Shown piece after piece: positions 25,202-32,723 of a stretch of 36,244 bases of DNA (positions are counted from its first letter, which is position 1; each line of letters begins with the position of its first letter). The position numbers and the translations under genes are program-made. Source of the DNA: a virus. The notes beneath the pieces were generated by a model that worked only from the letters and a program-made list of their open reading frames with translations, was not told the DNA's origin and did no database searches. The stretch covers positions 1 through 36,244 of IMG/VR virus record IMGVR_UViG_3300025133_000326; one strand, 5' to 3'.

Positions 25202-25516
25202 ATGAGTACTATTGATATTTTGGCCGACAGGCTGCTAAACGTCATCAACGAGTTCAATCTGATCAAGAAAGACTTCGTCCAGACCCTTGGTGATGGCAGG
25301 TGCCTGATTGGCATGCCGGCCAACCATCCCGTGGCACGACTGGCGATCGAACACACCCAGGTGTCGGTCACCGTCCAGAGGGGCAATAACAAAGTCCACC
25401 GGATCACCCACATGTATGGGATCGATACCGACTGTGATCGAGACACGTCCGGCATGGTAGTGGTTGGTGTCGGCGATGAGCACCTGGACTGCGTCGACTG
25501 CATGAGCGGGTGGTAG
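25202..25516 (+). CDS. Unknown protein (104 aa)
   Basis: The 104-residue, slightly acidic protein has a helical N-terminus (LADRLLNVINEFNLIKKDF), then strands (VSVTVQRGNN) and a short C-terminal Cys pair (CVDC). The strong ribosome site and its own promoter mark it as expressed separately from the DUF2786 gene. One base separates it from the next gene. I do not recognise a family. Small early proteins of this kind often alter host functions, but nothing here shows this. Confidence 0.65.
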   Translation: MSTIDILADRLLNVINEFNLIKKDFVQTLGDGRCLIGMPANHPVARLAIEHTQVSVTVQRGNNKVHRITHMYGIDTDCDRDTSGMVVVGVGDEHLDCVDCMSGW

Positions 25517-25517
25517 C

Positions 25518-25811
25518 GTGAACAGCAAGATCTACATGGCAATCGATGGCTATATGCCGCACATCGACTCAACCCGATTCGGGTCCGAACACGACCGGAT
25601 GGTTGCCCGGGTAAAACTGGGCGGAATGATGCTCGCGAAGTTGCGCGGGACTGCGGCCTCCCAGGGTGCACGCATCGAGCGGCTGGAGGCTGAATTACGT
25701 CGAATGCACGAGATCTTGCGTCATTCAGCCGTCTCAGCGCCATCCTCGGGATCGGCTGATTCGTCGTCATCCCCGGGCGGCTGCGGCGGTGATGGCTCCC
25801 TGGACGGCTGA
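25518..25811 (+). CDS. Unknown protein overlapping the portal gene end (97 aa)
   Basis: GTG 25518 follows the previous stop by one base. The first 70 residues are helical with a likely coiled coil (AKLRGTAASQGARIERLEAEL). The last 30 are Ser/Gly/Asp-rich low complexity, and this part lies antisense to the end of the portal gene (25721-25811). The tail composition may simply follow from the portal frame on the other strand. Function unknown; moderate confidence that the whole frame is translated. Confidence 0.5.
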   Translation: MNSKIYMAIDGYMPHIDSTRFGSEHDRMVARVKLGGMMLAKLRGTAASQGARIERLEAELRRMHEILRHSAVSAPSSGSADSSSSPGGCGGDGSLDG

Positions 25812-27274
25812 TTCTCGTCTGCGATCTCCTGGAGAATGTCCAGGAGTTCGACCCGGGCTTGATCCTCGGAAATCCCGGGGTTTAGCCGCATGTACGCCTT
25901 GACCCTGGACACGAGGCCGAGTTTCATTTCCTCGGCGATGTTGCCCAGGATCTCGGTGCGCTCTTCCTCACTCAACTCGACCGATGAATACTCGATCAGG
26001 TACCCGTCCTGGGGGACGGCCGGACCATCGGAGTGAGTGTTCGTGATGATCGCGATCTTCTTGAGCATCAACAGGTCCGACGAGCGGAACAACTGGGCAT
26101 ATTTCGCCTGCAGACGCCGAACCGCCTTGCGGGAGACGGTCAGGGACACCCCTGACGCTGGCGAGGTGACGTCGAAAGTGACGTCCGAGGGTGTGAGGCC
26201 GAAATGAACCGCCAAACGGCAACCGTAGTTACGGGAGAACCTTTCCGCCTTGTCAATGTCGACGGATGCCGACCATGCCCCAACCTTGACCTCGCCATCA
26301 CCGTCTGCCTGGATCCTGGTGATAACCGTAGGATCCGACATGTGCTGCAGGGTCTGGGCGGGCATCCCGTCACCAACGGGTCCCACCGGCTTGCCACCGA
26401 CGATCTTGCCACCGGCCACGTACCGGGCATCCCAAGAAGCGCGCATGAAAGCGTGGTTCGTGTTCGTCCAGTTCAGCCCATCCTGCAGGGTACCGAACAC
26501 AACCTCGGAGTTCTCCGTTGCGGACCAAAGGCCGGTCCTGGGCAACGCGTGGTACGCTGTATACGGGTGCTGCGGCATGCCCCCATTATCGCGGTACTTG
26601 TACGCGGATCCGGACCACTCATCCGGGTCGATTCCGGCGAAGATCGTGAGGTCAGACCGGAGGTTCGATGACAGGACCCGAAAGAACGGCCTTTGGGCCG
26701 ATAGCGACTCCATGAGATTGGGTGCGCGCACAGGTTCTTCCGGCTCACGCATATCCCAGACGTCCCAGACCCATTCGGTGCGCTGCCGACCGTCGATCGT
26801 GATTGGGCGTTCGCGAGCTTCGAAAATGACCCCGAATTGACCGTCATCGGCCGCATCCGGGATCCCCCACACATGATCGGGTGGAACCACTCGGACCTTC
26901 GCATGCCGGGCAGCTTCACTCCAGGCGCATGCCATCACAGAATCATTGATGCCGATCGTGTACAGCTGGTTGCGTTGCGCGAGGAGCCACATCCGCGCAT
27001 TGTCCAGCACACCGACCATGTCCTCAGCCGTCGACCCGTCTTCGCGGGTGATCGCAGGCGCGCGGTCGTACATCACAGCCAAAGCGGATGACAACTGCTT
27101 GAGTTGATTGGACGAAATGTCCGGGATGCCAACCATGGCGGCACGCTTCTCACCCAACTGAGAGCGGAGGTGCTGGCCCAGCAGATCCGACCACGCACCT
27201 TCAAGGATCGCGCGCCGTTTGCCGTGCTCTCGGGCACGCCTCTGCTCGTTGATATCCGGCGGTGTCGGGATCAT
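25721..27274 (-). CDS. Portal protein
   Basis: The 517-residue protein has the size and layout of a siphovirus portal: an N-terminal helical part (RRAREHGKRRAILEGAW), a wing with strands (VWDVWDMREPEEPVRA), a helical stem-like region with DLLMLKKIAI, and a long acidic, low-complexity tail (QPPGDDDESADPEDGAE). It overlaps TerL by 4 bases. As a dodecamer it would form the DNA channel and bind the terminase. The C-terminal 30 codons overlap a + strand gene. Confidence 0.82.
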   Translation of the reverse strand: MIPTPPDINEQRRAREHGKRRAILEGAWSDLLGQHLRSQLGEKRAAMVGIPDISSNQLKQLSSALAVMYDRAPAITREDGSTAEDMVGVLDNARMWLLAQRNQLYTIGINDSVMACAWSEAARHAKVRVVPPDHVWGIPDAADDGQFGVIFEARERPITIDGRQRTEWVWDVWDMREPEEPVRAPNLMESLSAQRPFFRVLSSNLRSDLTIFAGIDPDEWSGSAYKYRDNGGMPQHPYTAYHALPRTGLWSATENSEVVFGTLQDGLNWTNTNHAFMRASWDARYVAGGKIVGGKPVGPVGDGMPAQTLQHMSDPTVITRIQADGDGEVKVGAWSASVDIDKAERFSRNYGCRLAVHFGLTPSDVTFDVTSPASGVSLTVSRKAVRRLQAKYAQLFRSSDLLMLKKIAIITNTHSDGPAVPQDGYLIEYSSVELSEEERTEILGNIAEEMKLGLVSRVKAYMRLNPGISEDQARVELLDILQEIADENQPSREPSPPQPPGDDDESADPEDGAETAE

Positions 27275-28716
27275 TGCGCGAAGTCCAGGTTGTGTTCGAT
27301 CTGCATGATCGCGTACCTATCCCTGTCGATGATGTGCTCATGCGAATCCTCGCGACCCTCCCACATCTTGTAGGCTCGTTGGGTTCGCACGCACCTGGGG
27401 TGGACTCTCCAGTCCCCACGTGCCATCGCTTGATTCAACCGTTTGAGTCCCAGGTCGATCGATCCCGCGCCTTTGCGTGCACGCTGCATCGGAAATGCCG
27501 GTGCCGAAGGATGCAGCCGCATCAAGCGGGCAAAATGTCCCTCGTAGATCACGTTCAGCGATCTGCCAGCCCTGGATTTTCCGGCCGAGTTCACATCACC
27601 GACACTCCAATCAATATCGTCTAGCTTGAGTCCGACCGATTCTATCATAGTCTTAACCTCCATGGCATCCTCTTCGTCAGTCGTCGTCGTCTCGGATACG
27701 TATTCCGCTTCCACCCGAATCTTGATAACAACGCCGTAGTCCTTCATTCTTTGCACCTGGAACAGATACAAGGCCCATGCCGAAGCGCCGGCCTTTTCAC
27801 CGTGATCTACAGCCATCACAACGAGTATGGGCAGGCTGGGATCCCACCCGTCCCCAGGCCGCGTGTCATCGGGCAGAATGAGATCGGGTGTCCATGCGGA
27901 CAGACGCCGATTTTGTGATGTGGATTCCCACCCACCCCGCGCGCGCTGTTCCCATTCCCATTCGGGGATGCCCTTCTTTTGCTCCTCAATGTCCTGGGGT
28001 GTGCGGTGTGGGCAGTTCTCGGCAGTTAGCTCGATGACTGTCTGCGAATGATAGTCCCTCGGCGGCTTCCCAGTGGCTGGGTTGCCCTCAATCGTGGTGC
28101 GCAGCCACGACAGGTCCTGTAGCGGTTTCGCCGGGTCACCGACGGGTGTGAGCGCACCAATGGACGGACCCATCGACATTGACAGCGCGCGCTGCATTTC
28201 ACCCCAGTGTGTGCGCTTCGGTGGCTCGTTCCAGATCATCCAGTCGCCCTTGATGCCAGCTGCCGAGGTGATCCGCTGGAACGACGATCGGAACATCACA
28301 CGGCAACCATCCTTTGTCAGGATCCCACGCTTCTGTCCGATCAGATAGCCCTTTGTCGGATCGTATCGACATGCCTCGGCAAGAATGCCGGGTGGTTCCA
28401 ACTCACGCAGGCACTTACAAACATCATCGGCGTACGAATCCTCAAGATCTGGCACGAAGTAGATGCCAGTGTTAACGCGAGGTATGTTGTCATCACGAAA
28501 CGGATGGGTGCCCGTAAGCCACCACCAGATCTCCGCCGATACCGCATAGGTCTTGCCAACTTTGTTTGCGCATCTGAGCGCGCGCTTTCTCTCGGGATCT
28601 TCGTGGAACACGCGCTGCCCAGGGGACATGCCACCCAAACCCGGTGGCATTCCTTCGTAGACCGCAAGTGGGTTCGACTCCTGGATCTGCAGATACTCAT
28701 CGATCTGTGACCTCAA
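27271..28716 (-). CDS. terL: Terminase large subunit
   Basis: The protein is 481 residues from TTG 28716. Motor domain: Walker A NKVGKT (N51-T56) and Walker B-like WMIWNEP (E164, with Asn where Asp is usual), then a coupling-type STQ-poor region. Nuclease domain: MAVDHGEK (D304), SVGDVNSAGK (D374) and an IIDRDRYAIM end, the RNase H-like acidic residues. The frame stays open upstream for 17 codons to a stop at 28768, and these codons (LETYDEWWYGLDPEL) look coding, so the true start is probably a non-standard codon upstream of 28716. It cuts and packages DNA with the portal. Confidence 0.85.
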   Translation of the reverse strand: MRSQIDEYLQIQESNPLAVYEGMPPGLGGMSPGQRVFHEDPERKRALRCANKVGKTYAVSAEIWWWLTGTHPFRDDNIPRVNTGIYFVPDLEDSYADDVCKCLRELEPPGILAEACRYDPTKGYLIGQKRGILTKDGCRVMFRSSFQRITSAAGIKGDWMIWNEPPKRTHWGEMQRALSMSMGPSIGALTPVGDPAKPLQDLSWLRTTIEGNPATGKPPRDYHSQTVIELTAENCPHRTPQDIEEQKKGIPEWEWEQRARGGWESTSQNRRLSAWTPDLILPDDTRPGDGWDPSLPILVVMAVDHGEKAGASAWALYLFQVQRMKDYGVVIKIRVEAEYVSETTTTDEEDAMEVKTMIESVGLKLDDIDWSVGDVNSAGKSRAGRSLNVIYEGHFARLMRLHPSAPAFPMQRARKGAGSIDLGLKRLNQAMARGDWRVHPRCVRTQRAYKMWEGREDSHEHIIDRDRYAIMQIEHNLDFAQ

Positions 28717-28767
28717 TTCAGGATCGAGGCCATACCACCATTCATCGTAGGTTTCCAGGTCGATAGG

Positions 28768-28884
28768 TCAGGCCATGATCACGAAGATGATGCCCGCCAC
28801 CAAAGCATTCGCCAGCAGCGCAAAGATGGGCATGGTGTCTGCCAAACATCTGCCAGCTGCTTCGATGTGCCTTTGATCGATCAC
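28768..28884 (-). CDS. Small membrane peptide in the terminase operon (38 aa)
   Basis: GTG 28884 overlaps the stop of the RMF-like gene (GTGA). The 38-residue peptide has a polar first third (IDQRHIEAAGRC) and a hydrophobic helix of about 20 residues to the end (MPIFALLANALVAGIIFVIM is the core). It is in the same frame as TerL, only a TGA apart. Too short for a domain call. It could be a small membrane protein or merely a translational bridge to terL. Confidence 0.5.
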   Translation of the reverse strand: MIDQRHIEAAGRCLADTMPIFALLANALVAGIIFVIMA

Positions 28885-29105
28885 AGGACCTCACCGGGGA
28901 TGGGCTGTCGCTGAGTCTTCTTGATCCATTCATCGCGCCGATAGTCCTGCATCCCCCATCCTTCACACCAGTGCGCGTGGTCATTGGTCCCGATCATGAA
29001 CGGATTCATGTTGACGTGGATCCCATCGGCGCGCGCCTGGGACCCCATCTGGATAGGCTGGCGGGAGACAGTCTCGGACTTGCAAATCTTACTGGGGATC
29101 ATCAT
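28881..29105 (-). CDS. RMF-like small protein (74 aa)
   Basis: ATG 29105 has GGAG five bases upstream (ATG 29102 is the alternative) and overlaps the end of terS. The 74-residue protein carries a ribosome-modulation-factor-like pattern: ARADGIHVNMNPF, then HWCEGWGMQDYRRD. Bacterial RMF (about 55 residues) dimerises 70S ribosomes in stationary phase. The match is to a short motif, so this may be a different zinc- or nucleic-acid-binding protein. It sits between terminase genes, an unusual place for such a protein. Confidence 0.55.
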   Translation of the reverse strand: MMIPSKICKSETVSRQPIQMGSQARADGIHVNMNPFMIGTNDHAHWCEGWGMQDYRRDEWIKKTQRQPIPGEVL

Positions 29106-29574
29106 TGAACTCCGCATCTATGGTTGGTTTCCTCATGTGGTCGACGGGAGAGCGGATTCCCGTCACCGCTCTCAACATCAGAGCACGCTTTTCCATCAGT
29201 TCCAATCCGGAAATCATGTTCGCCTTGACAGCCTCGGCGACAGTCTTCTGCAGATCTGCCTGCTTGTGGCGTGCCAAAGAATCCAAAATGGTTTTGGCCG
29301 CGTTGATCTTCTGACTGACCGTCGCCTCGTCATCCTCAAGCACATCCCCCAGGGTTTCGATCGCGCGGAGCGCGTATCCTTCCAGGGCACCAACAACCGA
29401 TTTGGCGTGATCATCCATGTATGGGATCATCTTCGGGTCTTTGGTCCATTTCGAAACCGTGGACCATCCGACTCCCAACTCATCCGCTACCTTGCGATAG
29501 GATCCGTATTCGGCGTACAGCTTGACTGCGCGGATCTTGACTTCTTTGGGGTATGGCTTGCCCGGGTCTACCAT
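29089..29574 (-). CDS. terS: Terminase small subunit
   Basis: The 161-residue protein has an N-terminal helix-turn-helix (residues 24-45, YRKVADELGVGWSTVSKW) and a helical oligomerisation part (55-125), then a short acidic tail. It is the first gene of the - strand late block, directly before terL, as is usual for the DNA-recognition subunit. ATG 29574 begins only about 7 bases after a candidate -10 box with no ribosome site, so it may be translated from a leaderless message. Confidence 0.8.
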   Translation of the reverse strand: MVDPGKPYPKEVKIRAVKLYAEYGSYRKVADELGVGWSTVSKWTKDPKMIPYMDDHAKSVVGALEGYALRAIETLGDVLEDDEATVSQKINAAKTILDSLARHKQADLQKTVAEAVKANMISGLELMEKRALMLRAVTGIRSPVDHMRKPTIDAEFNDDPQ

Positions 29575-29581
29575 ACCAGGA

Positions 29582-29610
29582 AGTAGACCACATTACCGGC
29601 GGTCTGGCAA
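29582..29610 (-). promoter_or_regulatory. Candidate late promoter for the - strand structural genes
   Basis: On the - strand, TTGCCA (29610-29605), 17-bp spacer, TCTACT (29587-29582). TACCGGCGGTC at 29594-29604 within the spacer is a near-match to the operator palindrome. ATG 29574 starts 8 bases after the -10 box. Confidence 0.55.
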
Positions 29611-29640
29611 TCCCTACCATCCATGGTGCGGAGGCCGTTT

Positions 29641-30021
29641 GTTCCCAGGTTTGTTCCCACCCCTAGCACCCCCGCTAGCGGGGTACGTCTCTCCATATCC
29701 CCCCTGTTCCCATATCTGCGCGGAGAGGGGATACGCAAAAAAGCCGAAAAGACCTTACCTTCGGTCTTTTGAATCTCTCTCTCCTCTTTTTTTAATTATA
29801 TTTATTATATGGGAACATGGGAACAAAAAAGGAAGCGGCCCCCACGTCCCTCTTTCTTGCTGTTCCCACCCTGTTCCCAGTGTTCCCACCCTCCGTTTCC
29901 CCGCGTGTCTGTATACTTCGCAGAACATGGGAACACTGGGAACAAGGCCATCTAAGCGCAGCACGTGGGATCTATGGCTTGTTCCCACCCCCATGGGAAC
30001 ATCTATGGGAACGGTGGGAAC
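29641..30021. repeat. Iteron array, 14 copies of GGGAAC/GTTCCC
   Basis: GTTCCC starts at 29641, 29653, 29706, 29862, 29873, 29882 and 29981. GGGAAC starts at 29811, 29819, 29929, 29938, 29995, 30007 and 30016. Most are part of TGGGAACA or TGTTCCCA. About 0.2 copies would be expected by chance in this length. Spacings are mostly 8-12 bases within clusters. They are likely binding sites of a replication initiator. Confidence 0.8.
29747..29770. terminator. Hairpin with A4/T4 ends, possible bidirectional terminator
   Basis: AAAAGACC (29747-29754) pairs with GGTCTTTT (29763-29770) around TTACCTTC. The stem ends in A/T runs in both directions. It lies inside the candidate origin and may insulate the divergent transcripts. 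Confidence 0.5.
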
Positions 30022-30023
30022 TC

Positions 30024-30052
30024 TTGCGCCTGGGTGGGCACACTGGTATATT
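30024..30052 (+). promoter_or_regulatory. Promoter candidate for the primase-helicase operon
   Basis: TTGCGC (30024-30029), 17-bp spacer, TATATT (30047-30052). No TACCGNCGGTA operator is present, unlike the other promoters. It begins three bases after the last iteron, so initiator binding could influence it. A leader of about 100 bases precedes AGGAGCG and ATG 30156. Confidence 0.55.
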
Positions 30053-30155
30053 GATTCGGCAGTGGTGCCAGCGAATCCCCCGTCCCACCGGGGATCTTAG
30101 CACTGCGGTCTGGTGACAACGAGTCAGGCCATTGCTGTCCCCATCAGGAGCGAAG

Positions 30156-32723
30156 ATGAGTATTCGTGGTGCTGCGCTAAGCTACGCGCGCCGAGGCTGG
30201 CGTGTCATCCCCCTACACGGTATCATCGACGGGGCTTGCACCTGTGCGAAGGACTGTTCCCGGGCTGGCAAACATCCCAGGATCCCGTCATGGCAGATGG
30301 CAGCATCGAACGACCTGGAGACGGTGGCCACGTGGTGGGATCGATGGCCCGATTCCAACGTCGGCATCGCGACCGGACCCGAATCCGGCCTGTTCGTGAT
30401 CGATGTGGACGATCTGTCTGCCCTGGACAATCTGCCCGATATGCCCGAAACGCTCACCTCACGCACAGGGTCGGGCGGGATCCATTTCTTCTTCCTCCAC
30501 CCTGATCACCACATGGGTAACTCCGCCGGGAAGCTTGCGAAGGGTATCGACACGCGGGCGATCAATGGGCAGGTCGTGGCACCTCCCTCGGTGAACATCA
30601 ATGGCGAGTACAAGTGGACTCGTCGGGTTACGCCCGTTGAACTGCCCGTTTGGGTCATGGAACGGCTGTCCGAGAAGAAAGCCAAAGGGAAAGCCCGGGG
30701 GAAGGCTTGGCACCGTCAGTGGGACACACCCACGGGCGATACCTACGGAAGGTCCGCGCTAGAACGGGAATGCGCCTCCGTGGCCAACACAGAGGAAGGG
30801 CAGCGCAACCACGCCTTGAATGCTGCCGCATTCGCCATTGGGCAGCTTGTCGCGGGCGGTGAATTGGATGAGGGTGAAGCCATCGCGGCACTGCGGTCTG
30901 CGGCCGAGGCGGCTGGACTCAAGTCCGGCGAGATCGAAGCGACGATCCAGTCCGGCATGCAGTCAGGCGCAAGCGACCCCAGGACCAAACCGGAGCGCGA
31001 GGAGCGCAAGCCGGCCGAGCCCGATGCCGAACAGCCGAAGTGGACGCGCGGCTGTCCAGTGGACAATCCCGTTGTGCCATCCGGGTGGACCATTTCCAGC
31101 AATGGGGTTTGGGACACCTCGCGCGATCCGGCGAAGCTCGCTTCCCCGCTGCCCGTGATCGTGGGCTCGCGGTTGCGTGACGTCAGCACGGGCATCGAGC
31201 ACGTGATCCTCCACTGGAAGGAGAAGAACGGCTGGCGATCCCACACCATGGAGCGTGAACGGGCAGTCAACTCCCGTAAGATCGTGGATGCCGCCTCCGT
31301 CGGTGTCCCGGTTTCGTCGGTTCACGCGTCCCTGTTGGTCAAATACATCGCCGAGGCTGTGACCGATCCTGATATGCCCATGTCCGAGATTATCACCCAC
31401 CTGGGCTGGTACAAAGACACGTTCATCCTCGGCGACGAGGACTCGGTCCCCAGGTACACACCCCAGGCCGGCCTGGGCGACATGTTGAAGGGATTCACGA
31501 CGGGTGGCACGTTGGCCGGATGGCAGGAAATCATCAAGTCGGTGGCGGCACACCCGCGAGCACTCATCGGGCTATGGGCATCGTTCGCCGCACCTCTCCT
31601 CAAATGGATCCCGGAGGCACCAAATGCGATCATTGATTATTCGGGCCGGACGTCGACTGGGAAAACAACTGCGCTCCGCATTGCGGCATCGGTGTGGGGA
31701 TGCCCCGATGAACGAGCCAACGGAACCATCCACACATGGCAGACCACCCGCGTTGGACTTGAGCGGCTCGCCGCATCACACCGACACCTCCCAGTTTGTC
31801 TCGATGACCACACACGAGCTTATCGTCCCCGGGATATTCCCGGGTTCGTTTACGATTTTTCAATCGGACAGGGCCGAACCCGTGGTCGTGCAGATGGGGG
31901 ACTACAACACCGCGCTACCTATCGCGGAATCCTGATCTCGACCGGCGAAATGCCGCTCGTGTCGAAGTCCCAGGATGCCGGCACCCGTGCCCGGGTCCTC
32001 ACCTGTTGGGGATCGCCCCTGGAGAACGCCACTGGCGATTTCGTTTCGGGCGTGAATCGTGGCCTGCTGTCCCAGTATGGGCATGCCGGCCGCGAGTACA
32101 TCAAGCGGCTGTCGGCGAACACCGAACTGCAGGGGATGATCCGGCCCATGTTCGAAGAGTTCCGTGATGAGTTCGCGCAAGGGGTCAACTCGGAAGTCGG
32201 ACACCGGCTCGCCGGGTCGATGGCCCTCATTGCCCTCGGTGGGTCCGTCTCGGCCACCCTCGGCGTTTCGGTGTTTTCTAGGGGTCACGCGGCCGAAGTG
32301 TGGCGTTCAGTCCTTGGGGAGGGGGAAGAAGGGGCAGACAGACCCCTGTCAGCGTTGGCCCATGTTTACGGCTGGTGTGCCTCGCATTCACGCCGCTTCT
32401 TTGGTGCCCACACCCGCGACGATCCCAACGGTGGTTGGGCCGGTGCCTGGAAGGTCGGCGAGTACATCGGGGTCATGCCCCACATCCTCAACGAGATCCT
32501 CAGTGACGACGATTACGACTCCGATGCGATCGTGCGACAATGGAAGGATTCCGGGTATCTGCGCGGGTCCGAGAACCGGCGCACCCTCCGCATCCGTGGC
32601 CACGGTGGGCAGTTGTGGCGTGTGGTCGCGATCAAGCACAGCGCGTTGGTCGACCTGGGGATCGGTGACACCCAAATCGCGGAATCCAGCATCAAGCCGA
32701 TGGTGGACGTTCGCAGCGTGTGA
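30156..32723 (+). CDS. Primase-polymerase (AEP PrimPol) fused to DUF927-type helicase
   Basis: The protein has 855 residues; AGGAGCG precedes ATG 30156. Residues 1-170 form an archaeo-eukaryotic primase-polymerase domain: IDVD (D83, D85), RTGSGGIH (H110), IDTR (D132, R134) and APPS, with a Cys/His cluster (C28, C30, C34, H40) near the start. A helical linker (about 225-290) resembles PriCT-type regions. Residues 320-800 look like DUF927, with Walker A SGRTSTGKTT near 495. This is the phage's main replication protein and no other DNA polymerase is visible. S-2L, a Z-genome cyanophage, also uses a PrimPol. Whether this protein makes the whole genome or only primers is unknown. Confidence 0.85.
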   Translation: MSIRGAALSYARRGWRVIPLHGIIDGACTCAKDCSRAGKHPRIPSWQMAASNDLETVATWWDRWPDSNVGIATGPESGLFVIDVDDLSALDNLPDMPETLTSRTGSGGIHFFFLHPDHHMGNSAGKLAKGIDTRAINGQVVAPPSVNINGEYKWTRRVTPVELPVWVMERLSEKKAKGKARGKAWHRQWDTPTGDTYGRSALERECASVANTEEGQRNHALNAAAFAIGQLVAGGELDEGEAIAALRSAAEAAGLKSGEIEATIQSGMQSGASDPRTKPEREERKPAEPDAEQPKWTRGCPVDNPVVPSGWTISSNGVWDTSRDPAKLASPLPVIVGSRLRDVSTGIEHVILHWKEKNGWRSHTMERERAVNSRKIVDAASVGVPVSSVHASLLVKYIAEAVTDPDMPMSEIITHLGWYKDTFILGDEDSVPRYTPQAGLGDMLKGFTTGGTLAGWQEIIKSVAAHPRALIGLWASFAAPLLKWIPEAPNAIIDYSGRTSTGKTTALRIAASVWGCPDERANGTIHTWQTTRVGLERLAASHRHLPVCLDDHTRAYRPRDIPGFVYDFSIGQGRTRGRADGGLQHRATYRGILISTGEMPLVSKSQDAGTRARVLTCWGSPLENATGDFVSGVNRGLLSQYGHAGREYIKRLSANTELQGMIRPMFEEFRDEFAQGVNSEVGHRLAGSMALIALGGSVSATLGVSVFSRGHAAEVWRSVLGEGEEGADRPLSALAHVYGWCASHSRRFFGAHTRDDPNGGWAGAWKVGEYIGVMPHILNEILSDDDYDSDAIVRQWKDSGYLRGSENRRTLRIRGHGGQLWRVVAIKHSALVDLGIGDTQIAESSIKPMVDVRSV

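Larger units (their letters stand above)
29575..30155. other. Non-coding region between divergent terS and primase: candidate replication origin
   Basis: No gene is seen in these 581 bases. They hold the late promoter (29582-29610), a 14-bp palindrome CCCCGCTAGCGGGG (29670-29683), a hairpin at 29747-29770, an AT-rich tract (29781-29812, T7 followed by AATTATATTTATT-type sequence), 14 copies of GGGAAC or its complement (29641-30021), and a promoter reading into the primase gene near 30024. The mixture of iterated sites and an easily melted tract next to the replication genes is what a phage origin looks like. No function is proven. Confidence 0.7.

Noticed and set aside
29575-30155. A tRNA or small protein gene in the origin region
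   Set aside because: No cloverleaf with a T-loop sequence was seen, and the open frames here lack ribosome sites and end up as repeats of the iteron sequence.
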